This document shows, piece by piece, positions 15,277-24,589 of a stretch of DNA of 64,000 nucleotides. Numbering within the stretch: the stretch's first letter is position 1; every line of letters begins with the position of its first letter. The notes under the pieces are model-generated. The model saw nothing but the letters and a program-made list of their open reading frames with translations. It ran no database searches and was not told the DNA's origin. Source of the stretch: an uncultured Ruminococcus sp. (GTDB taxonomy: Bacteria; Bacillota; Clostridia; Lachnospirales; Lachnospiraceae); the NCBI GenBank assembly GCA_900066355.1, contig FMEL01000012.1:1-64000 (forward strand). The letters are read 5' to 3'. The translations under genes and the position numbers were made by a program.

Positions 15277-15945
15277 ATGAAAAATGAAGAATATAAAAAA
15301 TTGTCAATTAAAGAGTTTACAAAAGCAGCAGGAAGATATGAAAGTAACCATGCTGGCATTTACGAAATGTGCAAGAAGGATTATCCGGATATTCTGGAAG
15401 AATTAGATAAGGAGTCATTTAGAGATTTATTAGATGCAGGCTGCGGACCTGCACCAATGATTTCTTTATTAGCAGAAAAACATCCAGACCGGCATTATAC
15501 AGGACTGGATCTGACTCCTGCCATGATTGAACAGGCAAAAAAGAAAAATATTCCAAATGCAACATTTGTTGTGGGAGACTGTGAGAACTTTCCTTTTGAA
15601 AAGGATTCATTTGATGCAATTATTTGTTCTATGAGCTTCCATCATTATCCGGATCCACAGGCATTTTTTGACAGTGTGAAAAGATGTCTTCGCCCAAATG
15701 GAAGATTGATACTGAGAGATGTGACCAGTGACAATAAAGTATTGGTATGGCTAATGAATACATTGGAAATGCCGTTGGCAAATATATGCGGACATGGAGA
15801 TGTCCAGGTGCCAACAAGAGATGTGGTCATAAAATGTTGCAAAAAAGCAGGATTAAAAGTAGAAAAATTTGAAATTCGTAAAGGTATGCGAATGCATTGT
15901 GTTGTGAGAAAACCTATGGGAAAGGCGATAGGAAATGAAAGATAA
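15277..15945 (+). CDS. Class I SAM-dependent methyltransferase
   Basis: 222 residues. Motif I is LLDAGCGPAPMISLL (about 50-64), motif II region YTGLDLTPAMIEQAKKK (about 74-90), then GDCENFPFEKDSFDAIICSMSFHH (about 98-121, part), typical of the Methyltransf_11 group. Substrate unknown. A GGAG site lies upstream. Its end overlaps the transglutaminase-like gene by eleven bases, so the two are translationally coupled. Confidence 0.85.
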   Translation: MKNEEYKKLSIKEFTKAAGRYESNHAGIYEMCKKDYPDILEELDKESFRDLLDAGCGPAPMISLLAEKHPDRHYTGLDLTPAMIEQAKKKNIPNATFVVGDCENFPFEKDSFDAIICSMSFHHYPDPQAFFDSVKRCLRPNGRLILRDVTSDNKVLVWLMNTLEMPLANICGHGDVQVPTRDVVIKCCKKAGLKVEKFEIRKGMRMHCVVRKPMGKAIGNER

Positions 15946-16636
15946 GTATCTTAGGGAAACACGAATGGTTGATTTTTCTAATCCGGCAATTCAAAAACTT
16001 ATTCAAAATATGAAATGGAAGGAAATGGGTGAATTTGAAAGGATTAAGGCAATCTACAACTATGTAAGAGATGATGTTTTATTTGGATATAATATTGATG
16101 ACGGAATTTCAGCTTCAAAAGTACTTGCAGATGGTTATGGACAATGTAATACAAAAGGAACTTTATTCATGGCACTTTTACGTGCCTGCAATATTCCATG
16201 CAGAGTACATGGTTTTACGATTGATAAAAGCCTGCAGAAAGGAGCTATGACCGGGTTTGTTTACCGTAATGCTCCAAAAAGTATTTTCCATAGCTGGGTA
16301 GAAATTAATTTTGAAAATCAGTGGTATGAACTGGAAGCTTTCATTTTGGATAAAACCTATATAAAGAAGTTACAGGAACGAAATCCGGAATGTAAAGGTG
16401 CATTTTGCGGTTATGGAGTAGCAGTCAAGGATTTCAGAAATCTCATTATTGAGTTTGATAGGAACAATACTTATATTCAGAGCGAGGGAATCAATCAGGA
16501 TTTTGGTGTTTATGATTGTCCAGATGAACTGTTGAAGGAACATCATCAAGAAATTTCAGCCTTTAAAGCATTTGCTTATAGACATATTGGAAGACACCTC
16601 ATGAATCGTAATGTCAGGAAGATTAGAGAACGATAG
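15935..16636 (+). CDS. Transglutaminase-like cysteine protease-fold protein
   Basis: 233 residues. The transglutaminase-core triad is visible: Cys in GYGQCNTKGTLFMALLRA (about 67-84), His in IFHSWVEINF (about 114-123) and an acidic residue in WYELEAFILD (about 126-135). No signal peptide or membrane span, so it is probably cytosolic. Such proteins can be peptidases, amidases or acyl-transfer enzymes. It lies between two methyltransferases in one operon, a repeated layout that suggests a shared small-molecule or peptide substrate. That is inference. Confidence 0.8.
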   Translation: MKDKYLRETRMVDFSNPAIQKLIQNMKWKEMGEFERIKAIYNYVRDDVLFGYNIDDGISASKVLADGYGQCNTKGTLFMALLRACNIPCRVHGFTIDKSLQKGAMTGFVYRNAPKSIFHSWVEINFENQWYELEAFILDKTYIKKLQERNPECKGAFCGYGVAVKDFRNLIIEFDRNNTYIQSEGINQDFGVYDCPDELLKEHHQEISAFKAFAYRHIGRHLMNRNVRKIRER

Positions 16637-16676
16637 TTTTAAGCTTTTAGAAGTAAAATTAAATTTGGAGGGTAAT

Positions 16677-17330
16677 ATGGCAGACAAAATACAAAATGCT
16701 TATGAAACATCAAAAAATATATATGACGATGTTCTTACGCAAAGAAATATTTTCAGCAAACTATATATTAAGTTATTTTGGAGTGGCACTGATGATAATG
16801 ATATAGCACGAAAAGTTTTATCATATGTTCCTGATGGCTTTTCAGGAAATCTTCTTGATGTTCCGGTTGGAACTGCTGTATTTACGGAAAACAAATGGAG
16901 TTCCTTGAAAAATGCACATATTACTTGCCTTGATTACAGCATAGATATGCTTGACCAAGCCAGAAAAAGACTTGGTAGTCATGCACATATCAAATGCATT
17001 CAGGGTGATGTGGGAAATCTGCAAATGGAGAAGGAATCTGTTGATACTGTTGTCAGTATGAATGGTTTTCATGCATTTCCTGACAAGCAAAAAGCATTTC
17101 ATGAAATATGGCGTGTTTTGAAACCAGGCGGCAATTTTATTGCCTGCTTTTATATTAAGGGAAAATCGAAACGGACAGACTGGCTGGTAAAAAATATTCT
17201 TGCAAAGAAAGGGTGGTTTTCGCCACCGTTTCAGACGGAGAAAGAGCTGAGAGATATCCTTCAAAAACTATATAAAGAAACGGATATCCATGTTGACGGT
17301 TCCATGGTATACTTCCGTTGCGTGAAGTAA
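16677..17330 (+). CDS. Class I SAM-dependent methyltransferase
   Basis: 217 residues from the ATG at 16677, preceded by TGGAGGG; the longer frame from 16611 overlaps the previous gene and has no site. Motif I is LLDVPVGTAVFTE (about 60-72), where the usual DxGxG glycines are partly replaced (DVPVG). CLDYSIDMLDQARKRL (about 83-98) and VSMNGFHAFPDKQKAFHEIW (about 125-144) follow. It belongs to the Methyltransf_11/UbiE-like group. A strong terminator lies 20 bases past the stop, so this ends the operon that starts with the ZIP gene. Confidence 0.82.
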   Translation: MADKIQNAYETSKNIYDDVLTQRNIFSKLYIKLFWSGTDDNDIARKVLSYVPDGFSGNLLDVPVGTAVFTENKWSSLKNAHITCLDYSIDMLDQARKRLGSHAHIKCIQGDVGNLQMEKESVDTVVSMNGFHAFPDKQKAFHEIWRVLKPGGNFIACFYIKGKSKRTDWLVKNILAKKGWFSPPFQTEKELRDILQKLYKETDIHVDGSMVYFRCVK

Positions 17331-17350
17331 TGCAATGATGCTGGATTTAT

Positions 17351-17392
17351 AATAAAGTTTCAGATAATAAGTCTGGAACTTTATTTTTGTCT
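17351..17392 (+). terminator. Strong rho-independent terminator
   Basis: AATAAAGTTTCAGA (17351-17364) and TCTGGAACTTTATT (17372-17385) pair over 14 bases with one mismatch, followed by TTTG. Confidence 0.8.
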
Positions 17393-17503
17393 AAATGGAT
17401 TATTGCCGTCCGTTCAGGTCTGGATAATGCTTGATTCTCACGTTAAGATAATAAAAAAAGGTTAGATAAAACCAACACAAAGAAATACCACTAATACAGC
17501 GGG

Positions 17504-17908
17504 ATGCACGAAACAGGCATGTGGTTTTTCCGAGAGATACCCTCAGTTTACCGAAAGGAAAGTATTGTAGTGAATGACAGAATGGAAACTTCTGTACCAA
17601 ACATTTATGCTGCAGGTGATGCAGTTCAGGTAAAACATTATGTTACTGGCAATGATGCGTTAATCCCTTTAACGGGACCTGCCAATAAACAGGGAAGGAT
17701 CATTGCTGATAATATTTGTGGTGGTGATAGCCATTATTTAGGCAGTCAGGGAAGCTTCGTTATCAAAGTGTTTGATATGACAGCAGCCACTACAGGTATC
17801 AATGAAACTAATGCCAAAAAGTCAGGGTTACCGCAGCACATCCTTTTGTGTTATTTTCATATTGAATATTTCTTACTTGCCGAAAGTAATGAATGGAACG
17901 TATCATAA
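17504..17908 (+). pseudogene. Fragment of a CoA-disulfide reductase/NADH oxidase-type flavoprotein
   Basis: Codons for about residues 24-110 of this frame match one internal part of pyridine nucleotide-disulfide reductases: METSVPNIYAAGDAV is the second FAD-contact motif, followed by ALIPLTGPANKQGRIIADNI. The entire N-terminal FAD and NAD domains and the C-terminal dimerisation domain are absent. After ETNAKKSGL the frame runs into unrelated sequence. It is a decayed fragment of a gene normally about 450-550 residues long. Confidence 0.8.
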
Positions 17909-17978
17909 TGATTAAGCACCCAGAGAAACCGAAAAATATTAAGTACAAGGTATCTTACCTGATAAAAGTGAAAAGTAC

Positions 17979-18104
17979 ATGAAGACGATCGTAGCTTTTG
18001 TATTGAGAAATATTCGACTCGGAGCAACCATTGACAGATTGGTAAGAAAAGAAAGATATGAGCTGCCGCCGGAAGCAGATATGAAAGAGTCAAGGCAGAG
18101 ATGA
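17979..18104 (+). other. Short open frame, unidentified gene tail
   Basis: 41 codons beginning MKTIVAFVLRNIRLGATIDR and ending in ADMKESRQR. No ribosome site. It looks like the C-terminus of a longer protein, but I cannot name it. It lies between the flavoprotein fragment and a palindromic repeat, in a gap of about 1,050 bases that otherwise holds only debris. Confidence 0.25.
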
Positions 18105-18134
18105 GACTGTCCATATACATTTTTTACTTTCAGA

Positions 18135-18161
18135 GTTACTGTTCACTCCGTTCACAGCAAC
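18135..18161. repeat. Dispersed palindromic repeat, copy 1
   Basis: GTTACTGTTCAC, TCC, GTTCACAGCAAC: an inverted repeat whose arms pair with one mismatch. The same unit recurs at 24470-24496 and a compact version at 52954-52971. A half copy (TGTGAACAGCAAC) lies at 18264-18276. REP-like intergenic elements are the nearest comparison. Confidence 0.7.
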
Positions 18162-18317
18162 TTGGTCAAAATCCATTCCATATCACCTTCGGTGATGGGA
18201 TTTTGCCCTGTATGTCTCGGGATTTTGCCATATTCATGACAAAACACCTCGCGGAATATTACCTGTGAACAGCAACCTTTCAGATCATACACATCTTCCG
18301 GAGTCAGATGAAAAAGA

Positions 18318-18346
18318 TTGATTCGACAAGAAAAAACGCTTATAAT
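18318..18346 (+). promoter_or_regulatory. Sigma-A promoter of the helicase gene
   Basis: TTGATT (18318-18323) and TATAAT (18341-18346) with a 17-base spacer, ending 34 bases before the start codon. Confidence 0.75.
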
Positions 18347-18380
18347 TTGAGTAAGAAAGATAAAAATCAGGAGACCAGCT

Positions 18381-21300
18381 ATGAAGTTTTTTGATGCAAT
18401 ATTCAAAAAGAAAAAAGAGACGGAAACTACTGCGAACACACCCGTATCAAAATCAAAGGAAGCTCAGAGCCTTAAAGAATTAGAGGGATTTTTGCAAAAA
18501 CTGCAGGAAAGTGACCACTATATTGCAAGAAGTGAATACTATGAGCAGGTCAGAGAATATGCAGAAACAGTTTCATTTATGCGAAAGATGGACGAGGCGG
18601 ATATGCTGGTGGATTTTTGCAGTAAAAATGGAATGTCTTCGGACAATGTGCGTGAGCTCTGCACAAATTATGAAAATATTGTATCTTTTGTGGATAATAT
18701 AAATGAGAATTATCTTTCAAGAAAGAAAAACGAAGAAAAAGAGTATCTGGATAATATTCTGAAAGACATAGACCCTGATATTTGTCTGGATGAAAATCAG
18801 AGAGAGGTAATTCTCTCTGATGAAGATTATGGGCTGGTCGTTGCCGGAGCTGGTGCGGGAAAAACAACAACTGTCGCGGCAAAGGTTAAATATCTGGTGG
18901 AGAAACAACATATTGACCCGTCGCAGATTTTAATGATTTCTTTCACAAATAAAGCAGTGAATGAGCTGCGGGAACGAATTAACAGAGACTTAAATATTCC
19001 CTGTCCGATTGCAACCTTTCATTCCGCAGGAAACGCGATACTTCATAAGAATGATCCCCAGAATTTTAATATTGTAGATTCTAATAAACTGTTTTTTTGT
19101 ATACAGCAATATCTGAAAGATAAAATTTTGCGAGAGCCGGTTATGGTAAAGAAACTGGTATTGTTTTTTGCGTCATATTTTGATGCGCCTTATGAAGGGG
19201 ATGATATTAATGACTTTTTTAATCATATGGCACATGCAAATTATGCAACCATGCGAAGTGAACTTGAAGATTTTCGGACAGAAGTAATTGATCGTAAAAC
19301 GCGAAATAAAGTAACGATTCAGAATGAAGTAGTACGTTCTTATCAGGAAGTAGAGATTGCTAATTTTTTCTATCTTAATAATATTGATTACGAGTACGAA
19401 CCTGTATATAAATATAATATTATGCTGTCCCGTAAACCGTATACTCCCGATTTTATCATTCGTCAGAATGGACAGGAGATATATGTTGAACATTTTGGAA
19501 TTACAGAAGATGGTCAAAATTCGCTTTATACTGAAGAACAGTTGAACATGTACAAAAAGGCAGTAAATGATAAAATCCTTTTTCATAAAAAACATGGAAC
19601 AACGCTTATTTATACATTTTCTTCTTATAAAGACGGACGAAGTATCTCTGCACATCTGGAAGAGAAACTGCGTCAGCATGGAATTGAGCTGAAACGCCGC
19701 TCTGATGAGGAAGTGGCGAAGAAACTGGTATCTTCGGAAGAAAACAGATACATTAAGAGATTGATTATACTGGTATCGAATTTTATCCGAAATTTCAAAG
19801 TAAACGGATATGATGAAGATGACTTTGCGGTATTGAATCAAAAAACAGATAATGTAAGAACAAAATTATTTCTGGAGATCAGTCAGGCATGTTATCTGGA
19901 ATACAAAAAGTGGCTGATTGAAAATCATGCAGTGGATTTTGAGGATATGATCAATGAGTCTGCGCGTGTTTTAAATAATGTAAAAGAAATGAAACAGAAA
20001 CTGGATTTCAAATATCTGATTGTTGATGAATATCAGGATATTTCGCGGCAGAGATTTGATCTGGTTAAAGCTTTTTCGGAAGTGACCTCTGCGAAGGTTG
20101 TGGCGGTCGGTGATGACTGGCAATCCATTTATGCATTCAGTGGTTCGGATATCACCCTTTTTACAAAGTTTGAAGAAAAAATGGGATATGCCAGACTGAT
20201 GAAAATTGTTCATACATATCGTAATTCTCAGGAAGTCATTGATATAGCAGGAAATTTTATTCAGAAAAATACTTCACAGATTCGTAAATCCCTTATTTCG
20301 CCAAAGCATATTGAAAATCCTGTAATTATTTATACATATGACAGTACAATGAAATCGCCGAATGCGCACAGAAGAAGTGGGGCGGATTATGCAATGGCGT
20401 ATGCTGTGCAGACATCATTGGAACAGATTATAAAATATGCAAAACAAGATGGAAAAGATCCATATAGTTTAAAAATATTGCTGTTAGGGAGATTTGGCTT
20501 CGATGGCCAGCGTCTGACCAGGACCGGTATGTATGAATATGTTAACCGGGGATCAAAGGTTAAATCGGTAAAATATCCGCAGATGAATATTACTTTTATG
20601 ACAGCACATGCGTCAAAAGGACTTGGCTATGATGAGGTAATTGTAATCAATGGACGCAATGAAACGTACGGATTTCCATCAAAGATTGAAGATGACCCTG
20701 TTTTGTCACTGGTTGTAAAAGAGGACAGAAGCATGCAGTATGCGGAAGAGAGACGCCTTTTTTATGTAGCAATGACTCGGACAAAAAACAGAGTTTACTT
20801 TATAGCTCCGGAGCAAAATCCATCGGAGTTTCTTCTTGAAATCAAGAATGAATATAAAAATGTTTCGCTTTGCGGGACCTGGTCAGAAGAACCGGTTATT
20901 TTGGAACGAAAAAAATGTCCGGTATGTGGATTCCCTATGCAGCTCAGATATAAACCGGCATATGGACTGCGCCTGTATATTTGTACAAATGAGCCCGAAG
21001 AGTGTAGTTTTATGACAAATCATATTATGGGTAAAAAGCTGGGAATTATGAAATGCCCGGATTGTCAGGATGGATATTTAATTGTAAAATTCAGCGAGAA
21101 CAGACAGTATTTTTTAGGCTGCACCAATTATCAGAATAATGGAAAGGGCTGTAATAAAACATTATCTGCAAAAGAATATTACAAGCTCATGGGCTATGAT
21201 GTTACCGAACTGGACTGGTTACCCAAAAAGGAAATAAAGGAAGAGAATACGAAAACGCAGCAAAAAACAATAGAATATGTAAGTCATAATGAGCAGCATA

Positions 21301-21758
21301 AAAATGATAACTGGGAACAGAAAATTCTGGATAAAAATGCGGATTCTGAAAATAGTCGTAAAAAGTATCCGGAATATAAAAGGCACAGCTTGTTTGAAAT
21401 TGTTGAAACAATCATGAATGCATTGGTTCATATAAGTGAGAAGAAATATTTTGGTGTGTCAATACTGAATGGTGTTTTGCGGGGATCAAATGCTGAAAAA
21501 ATAAAAAAGAACGGATTGGACAAAGTAAAAGAATATGGCGCATTATCATATTTGTCCGGGGAAGAAGTTACGAGACTGATCTACTGGCTGATCGGACGTC
21601 ATTATATTACTAAGACTACGGGGCAATATCCGGTTCTTCATATTACAAGTGAAGGATTAAAATATGTGGAACTGTTTACGCCGAGAATTGCAGGAAATCT
21701 TCTGAAATGGCTGGAGACAGAAGCTGACAGGCGGTTATTAGATGAGCAGGATATTTGA
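18381..21758 (+). CDS. UvrD/Rep-type superfamily 1 helicase with nuclease-like insertion and zinc fingers
   Basis: 1125 residues. Walker A is VVAGAGAGKTTT (about 154-165), Walker B LIVDEYQDIS (about 546-555), motif III GDDWQSIYAFSGSD (about 574-587), motif V TAHASKGLG and motif VI RRLFYVAMTRTK near 795. Between Walker A and B an inserted domain (about 320-440) contains TPDFIIRQNGQEIYVEHFGI, which has the spacing of a PD-(D/E)xK nuclease core, as in helicase IV-like proteins. Two Cys4 fingers follow (CPVCG...C...C near 850-880 and CPDC...C...C near 895-930). An RQC-like winged domain is near 1025-1110. Probably a repair or recombination helicase. Own promoter upstream. Confidence 0.88.
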   Translation: MKFFDAIFKKKKETETTANTPVSKSKEAQSLKELEGFLQKLQESDHYIARSEYYEQVREYAETVSFMRKMDEADMLVDFCSKNGMSSDNVRELCTNYENIVSFVDNINENYLSRKKNEEKEYLDNILKDIDPDICLDENQREVILSDEDYGLVVAGAGAGKTTTVAAKVKYLVEKQHIDPSQILMISFTNKAVNELRERINRDLNIPCPIATFHSAGNAILHKNDPQNFNIVDSNKLFFCIQQYLKDKILREPVMVKKLVLFFASYFDAPYEGDDINDFFNHMAHANYATMRSELEDFRTEVIDRKTRNKVTIQNEVVRSYQEVEIANFFYLNNIDYEYEPVYKYNIMLSRKPYTPDFIIRQNGQEIYVEHFGITEDGQNSLYTEEQLNMYKKAVNDKILFHKKHGTTLIYTFSSYKDGRSISAHLEEKLRQHGIELKRRSDEEVAKKLVSSEENRYIKRLIILVSNFIRNFKVNGYDEDDFAVLNQKTDNVRTKLFLEISQACYLEYKKWLIENHAVDFEDMINESARVLNNVKEMKQKLDFKYLIVDEYQDISRQRFDLVKAFSEVTSAKVVAVGDDWQSIYAFSGSDITLFTKFEEKMGYARLMKIVHTYRNSQEVIDIAGNFIQKNTSQIRKSLISPKHIENPVIIYTYDSTMKSPNAHRRSGADYAMAYAVQTSLEQIIKYAKQDGKDPYSLKILLLGRFGFDGQRLTRTGMYEYVNRGSKVKSVKYPQMNITFMTAHASKGLGYDEVIVINGRNETYGFPSKIEDDPVLSLVVKEDRSMQYAEERRLFYVAMTRTKNRVYFIAPEQNPSEFLLEIKNEYKNVSLCGTWSEEPVILERKKCPVCGFPMQLRYKPAYGLRLYICTNEPEECSFMTNHIMGKKLGIMKCPDCQDGYLIVKFSENRQYFLGCTNYQNNGKGCNKTLSAKEYYKLMGYDVTELDWLPKKEIKEENTKTQQKTIEYVSHNEQHKNDNWEQKILDKNADSENSRKKYPEYKRHSLFEIVETIMNALVHISEKKYFGVSILNGVLRGSNAEKIKKNGLDKVKEYGALSYLSGEEVTRLIYWLIGRHYITKTTGQYPVLHITSEGLKYVELFTPRIAGNLLKWLETEADRRLLDEQDI

Positions 21759-21786
21759 GTTTCAGTAAGAAATGTGGTGAATTTTT

Positions 21787-22155
21787 ATGACAAAAGATGA
21801 ATGGTATGCCCAGCTATTTGAAAAATTTGGCAATTCCAGATTTCGGAGCAGTTTCCATTTGAAGCAGAAAGATATTGATTATATAAATGAAAAAGGGCTT
21901 GATACGATCAGGAAACATGCCGAGGATTTTATTGCAAAGAGGGAGGCACCGGCATATATACCGAATGATGGAAAACAGACGCCTATGCGAGGACATCCTG
22001 TATTTATAGCACAGCATGCCACTGCAACCTGTTGCCGGGAATGCATCCGAAAATGGCACAAAATGCAGCCGGGACGGGCTTTGAGTCAGGTGCAGCAGGA
22101 CTATCTCGTGGATGTGATTATGACATGGATTCAAAAGGAACTGGAAAGACAATAA
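21787..22155 (+). CDS. DUF4186-family protein
   Basis: 122 residues. The family's conserved region is visible: FRSSFHLKQKDIDYI (about 18-32), GLDTIRKHAEDFI, then GKQTPMRGHPVFIAQHATATCC and CRECIRKWHKM. The paired Cys and His residues suggest metal binding. Function unknown. It begins 28 bases after the helicase stop with GTGGTG as the only ribosome-site-like sequence, and may be co-transcribed with the helicase. No nuclease or toxin motif seen. Confidence 0.75.
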   Translation: MTKDEWYAQLFEKFGNSRFRSSFHLKQKDIDYINEKGLDTIRKHAEDFIAKREAPAYIPNDGKQTPMRGHPVFIAQHATATCCRECIRKWHKMQPGRALSQVQQDYLVDVIMTWIQKELERQ

Positions 22156-22210
22156 AAGATTAAAAGGCAGCGGAAAATCAAATAGAATAACTATCTCAGG
22201 AGGGACATAA

Positions 22211-22803
22211 GTGAAAGAGAACCATAAACACCGAACTGGACTTTGCAGATGTATTTTGTTTTTATGCTGGCATTGTTTGTGACAGCAGGTGTATCTTCTG
22301 CGATGCCGAAAGTTCAGGTACTCTGCGAGCGTAATCAAACCTTTTGTTATGGCATCGACTTTTGATCAGATCAAAAAGGGAAACCTGAAATATAACTCTA
22401 CGGTCAAAGATAAATATACAAAAACCGGCTGTCATCATACATTGCATCCGGCATCTTCGGCATCAGTCGGTGACGGACAGAGTAATATCACTTCTGCAAA
22501 AGACTGTGGTATTCTTCTGGAACATATTTACAACGGAACCTGTGTATCATCAAAATACTCAAAAGAGATGCGGAAGCTCCTGCTTGCTCAGACAAGAAGA
22601 TGGAAGATACTGTCAGGCATTCCATCCGGAATCAAAGTTGCAAACAAAACAGGTGAAACTTCCAGTGTTGAGCATGATATGGCAATCGTATATGGAAAGA
22701 AAAAGATTACATAATCTGTGTATTTTCCAATACAGGCAGTGAGGATTATGCGCTTCCGCGTATCCGTAATATTTCAAGAACTGTATATAATTATTTGAAT
22801 TAG
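22211..22803 (+). pseudogene. Decayed class A beta-lactamase-like serine hydrolase
   Basis: Pieces of one gene lie in different frames. A signal-peptide-like start (MYFVFMLALFVTAGVSSAMP, from 22249) is followed after a frameshift by ASVIKPFVMASTFDQIKKGN with the SxxK motif, then by SGIKVANKTGETSSVEHDM with the KTG motif, and after another frameshift by IICVFSNTGSEDYALPRIRN up to the stop at 22803. Roughly 40 codons around the SDN motif are missing between VKDKYT and CHHTLH. The intact family lacks close resistance enzymes in this context; an intact copy was probably a secreted hydrolase of unknown substrate. Confidence 0.8.
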
Positions 22804-22820
22804 GTTTGAAAAACAAAAGA

Positions 22821-22872
22821 AAACCTCTTCTACCGACTTATTCATCCGCCGGAAAGAAGAGGTTTGATTTTT
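22821..22872. terminator. Bidirectional terminator
   Basis: AAACCTCTTC (22821-22830) and GAAGAGGTTT (22856-22865) form a perfect ten-bp stem with T-rich sequence on both strands' 3' sides. It serves the diguanylate cyclase gene from the right and the decayed hydrolase from the left. Confidence 0.75.
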
Positions 22873-22890
22873 ATATAAAATTATTTCGTT

Positions 22891-24360
22891 TTATGATGTT
22901 CCCATATATACGTGATAGCCATCTTTGCCATTCTGTTTGGTTTCATACAGGGCCGTGTCGGCATTTTTGTAAAGATCCATATAGCAGTTTCCGGCTTCCG
23001 GGACGAATGCAATACCAACACTGATCGTGACATGATTTCCGTTCATTTCCTCAAAAGGAAGACTACGGACATTCTCAATCAGGTTTTTAACGCGTGCCGA
23101 GGCGATTTCTTTTGACTCGATGTTTCTCATATAAATGACAAATTCATCACCGCCGATTCTTCCGATAATATCATCTTTACGGAAATGGCGGAAAAATGTT
23201 TTGGCAAGTTCATGAAGAACTGTGTCACCGGCAGCATGACCATACCGGTCATTGACGTCTTTGAATTTATCTACGTCGAGAATGACAAAAGTACCTTTTT
23301 CATCAGGCATCTGTGTCAGAATTTTATTAATATATGCTTCGGTAGCGCGTTTGTTGTAAGCACCGGTCAGTCCGTCAAGTTCAGCTGTTCTGATAAGTTC
23401 TTCATTTTGTTTGCGATTGGTTCGGATAATATAAAGAACAAGCAGGAGAACCAGAATCAGGAATATACCAAGGAGTATGCTTTCATCGGATTTGATAAAG
23501 TCATAGGAATCCTGCGCATCAGCGACCGGAATTACATAGCAGATCATCCAGCCGTTTATTCCGAGTCTGGTATAAGAAAGATACTGTGCTGCATCAGAGG
23601 TAGAAGCTGTCTGCAGCCTTACAGTACCGTCTTTCTCATTTTTGAAATTCTGCCGGATCTTTTTTAAGGTATCATCGGATAATAAGTTTTGACGTTCATG
23701 AAATTTGAAGAAATTATCTCCATATGTAATGTTGTGGTAAGCAGGATCGCCGTCATAAGCAATAATTTCCCCATTCTGGTTAATGATCAGGCTGTATCCG
23801 GAATCATCAAATACATCATTAAAAAGCATACGGCTTAGGGCGGTTACATTATAGGAGCCGCCAAGTACAGCGACGATATTACCATTATGATAAACGGGAA
23901 CACCAAGGATTACCCGCATTTCCTGATCTATACTGCTTTCGAGAGGGTCACTTAAGGTTTCTTTTCCCTGCATTGCTTCCTGGAAATATCGTCGCTGTGC
24001 AACGTTTTTTTCGGCTCCGTTATCATAATGGGCGGTACCATCTGCTTCGATCAGAGCTGTTCTTTCAAAGTCTGTGTTTTCTGCCATGGAAACAAGAAAT
24101 TTCATATTACCGTCAGACAGAAGAGAAGATGATTTCCCCATTTTGTCAGCAATACTGTTCAGAAATCCATAATGAATCTGAAGGATGGAAAGAACGTGAT
24201 CGCTTTGGTGCGAAACTGTACTTGTCATAATGTTCTGTGAGTTGGTATCGATAGAGTTCTGTACTTTTACCAGAAAAATACTGAGGCTTACTGTCATTGC
24301 ACAGATAAATATCAGGATTGCAGTAATGTAATTAAATGCATGATTCAGTTTCTTTTTCAT
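22891..24360 (-). CDS. Membrane-bound diguanylate cyclase with extracellular Cache sensor
   Basis: 489 residues. TM1 at about 11-32, an extracellular double-Cache-like region at about 35-285 (VYHNGNIVAVLGGSYNVTAL is typical), TM2 at about 292-312, then a GGDEF domain at about 325-485. The active-site GGDEF is intact in GRIGGDEFVIYM and the inhibitory RxxD site (RKDD) lies exactly five residues before it. It should make cyclic di-GMP in response to an external ligand and be feedback-inhibited. GGAGGG precedes the ATG on the minus strand, and a 17-spaced promoter lies upstream. The GH5 gene is divergent across a 350-bp gap. Confidence 0.9.
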   Translation of the reverse strand: MKKKLNHAFNYITAILIFICAMTVSLSIFLVKVQNSIDTNSQNIMTSTVSHQSDHVLSILQIHYGFLNSIADKMGKSSSLLSDGNMKFLVSMAENTDFERTALIEADGTAHYDNGAEKNVAQRRYFQEAMQGKETLSDPLESSIDQEMRVILGVPVYHNGNIVAVLGGSYNVTALSRMLFNDVFDDSGYSLIINQNGEIIAYDGDPAYHNITYGDNFFKFHERQNLLSDDTLKKIRQNFKNEKDGTVRLQTASTSDAAQYLSYTRLGINGWMICYVIPVADAQDSYDFIKSDESILLGIFLILVLLLVLYIIRTNRKQNEELIRTAELDGLTGAYNKRATEAYINKILTQMPDEKGTFVILDVDKFKDVNDRYGHAAGDTVLHELAKTFFRHFRKDDIIGRIGGDEFVIYMRNIESKEIASARVKNLIENVRSLPFEEMNGNHVTISVGIAFVPEAGNCYMDLYKNADTALYETKQNGKDGYHVYMGTS

Positions 24361-24401
24361 ATTTATCCCTCCTCCGTTTCCCGTAGGATTTGGATAATTA
24401 C

Positions 24402-24430
24402 AGTATAAATGATTTTCGGATGTAATGCAA
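24402..24430 (-). promoter_or_regulatory. Sigma-A promoter of the diguanylate cyclase gene
   Basis: Read on the minus strand, TTGCAT (24430-24425) and TATACT (24407-24402) are 17 bases apart, about 41 bases before the start codon. Confidence 0.7.
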
Positions 24431-24469
24431 AGAGAATTACCAAATCTGTCTCTGCCAAATGAGGTGAAA

Positions 24470-24496
24470 GTTACTGTTCACTCCGTTCACAGTAAC
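24470..24496. repeat. Dispersed palindromic repeat, copy 2
   Basis: GTTACTGT and ACAGTAAC are perfect eight-bp arms around TCACTCCGTTC. Apart from one base it equals the copy at 18135-18161. Confidence 0.75.
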
Positions 24497-24559
24497 AGGT
24501 GAAATTCAGTATCAAATATGTGAGAAATCATAAAAGAGCAACGAAAATCATAAGAAATA

Positions 24560-24589
24560 TTAGCGAATTATACAATGATATAGTATAAT
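24560..24589 (+). promoter_or_regulatory. Possible promoter of the GH5 gene
   Basis: A perfect TATAAT at 24584-24589 has only a weak -35 (TTAGCG, 18 bases upstream). A leader of about 115 bases follows; I found no known riboswitch in it. Confidence 0.4.

Noticed and set aside
18152..18350. Minus-strand gene between the flavoprotein relic and the helicase
   Set aside because: An open frame exists but it crosses the helicase promoter, has no ribosome site and matches nothing; it ends inside the palindromic repeat.
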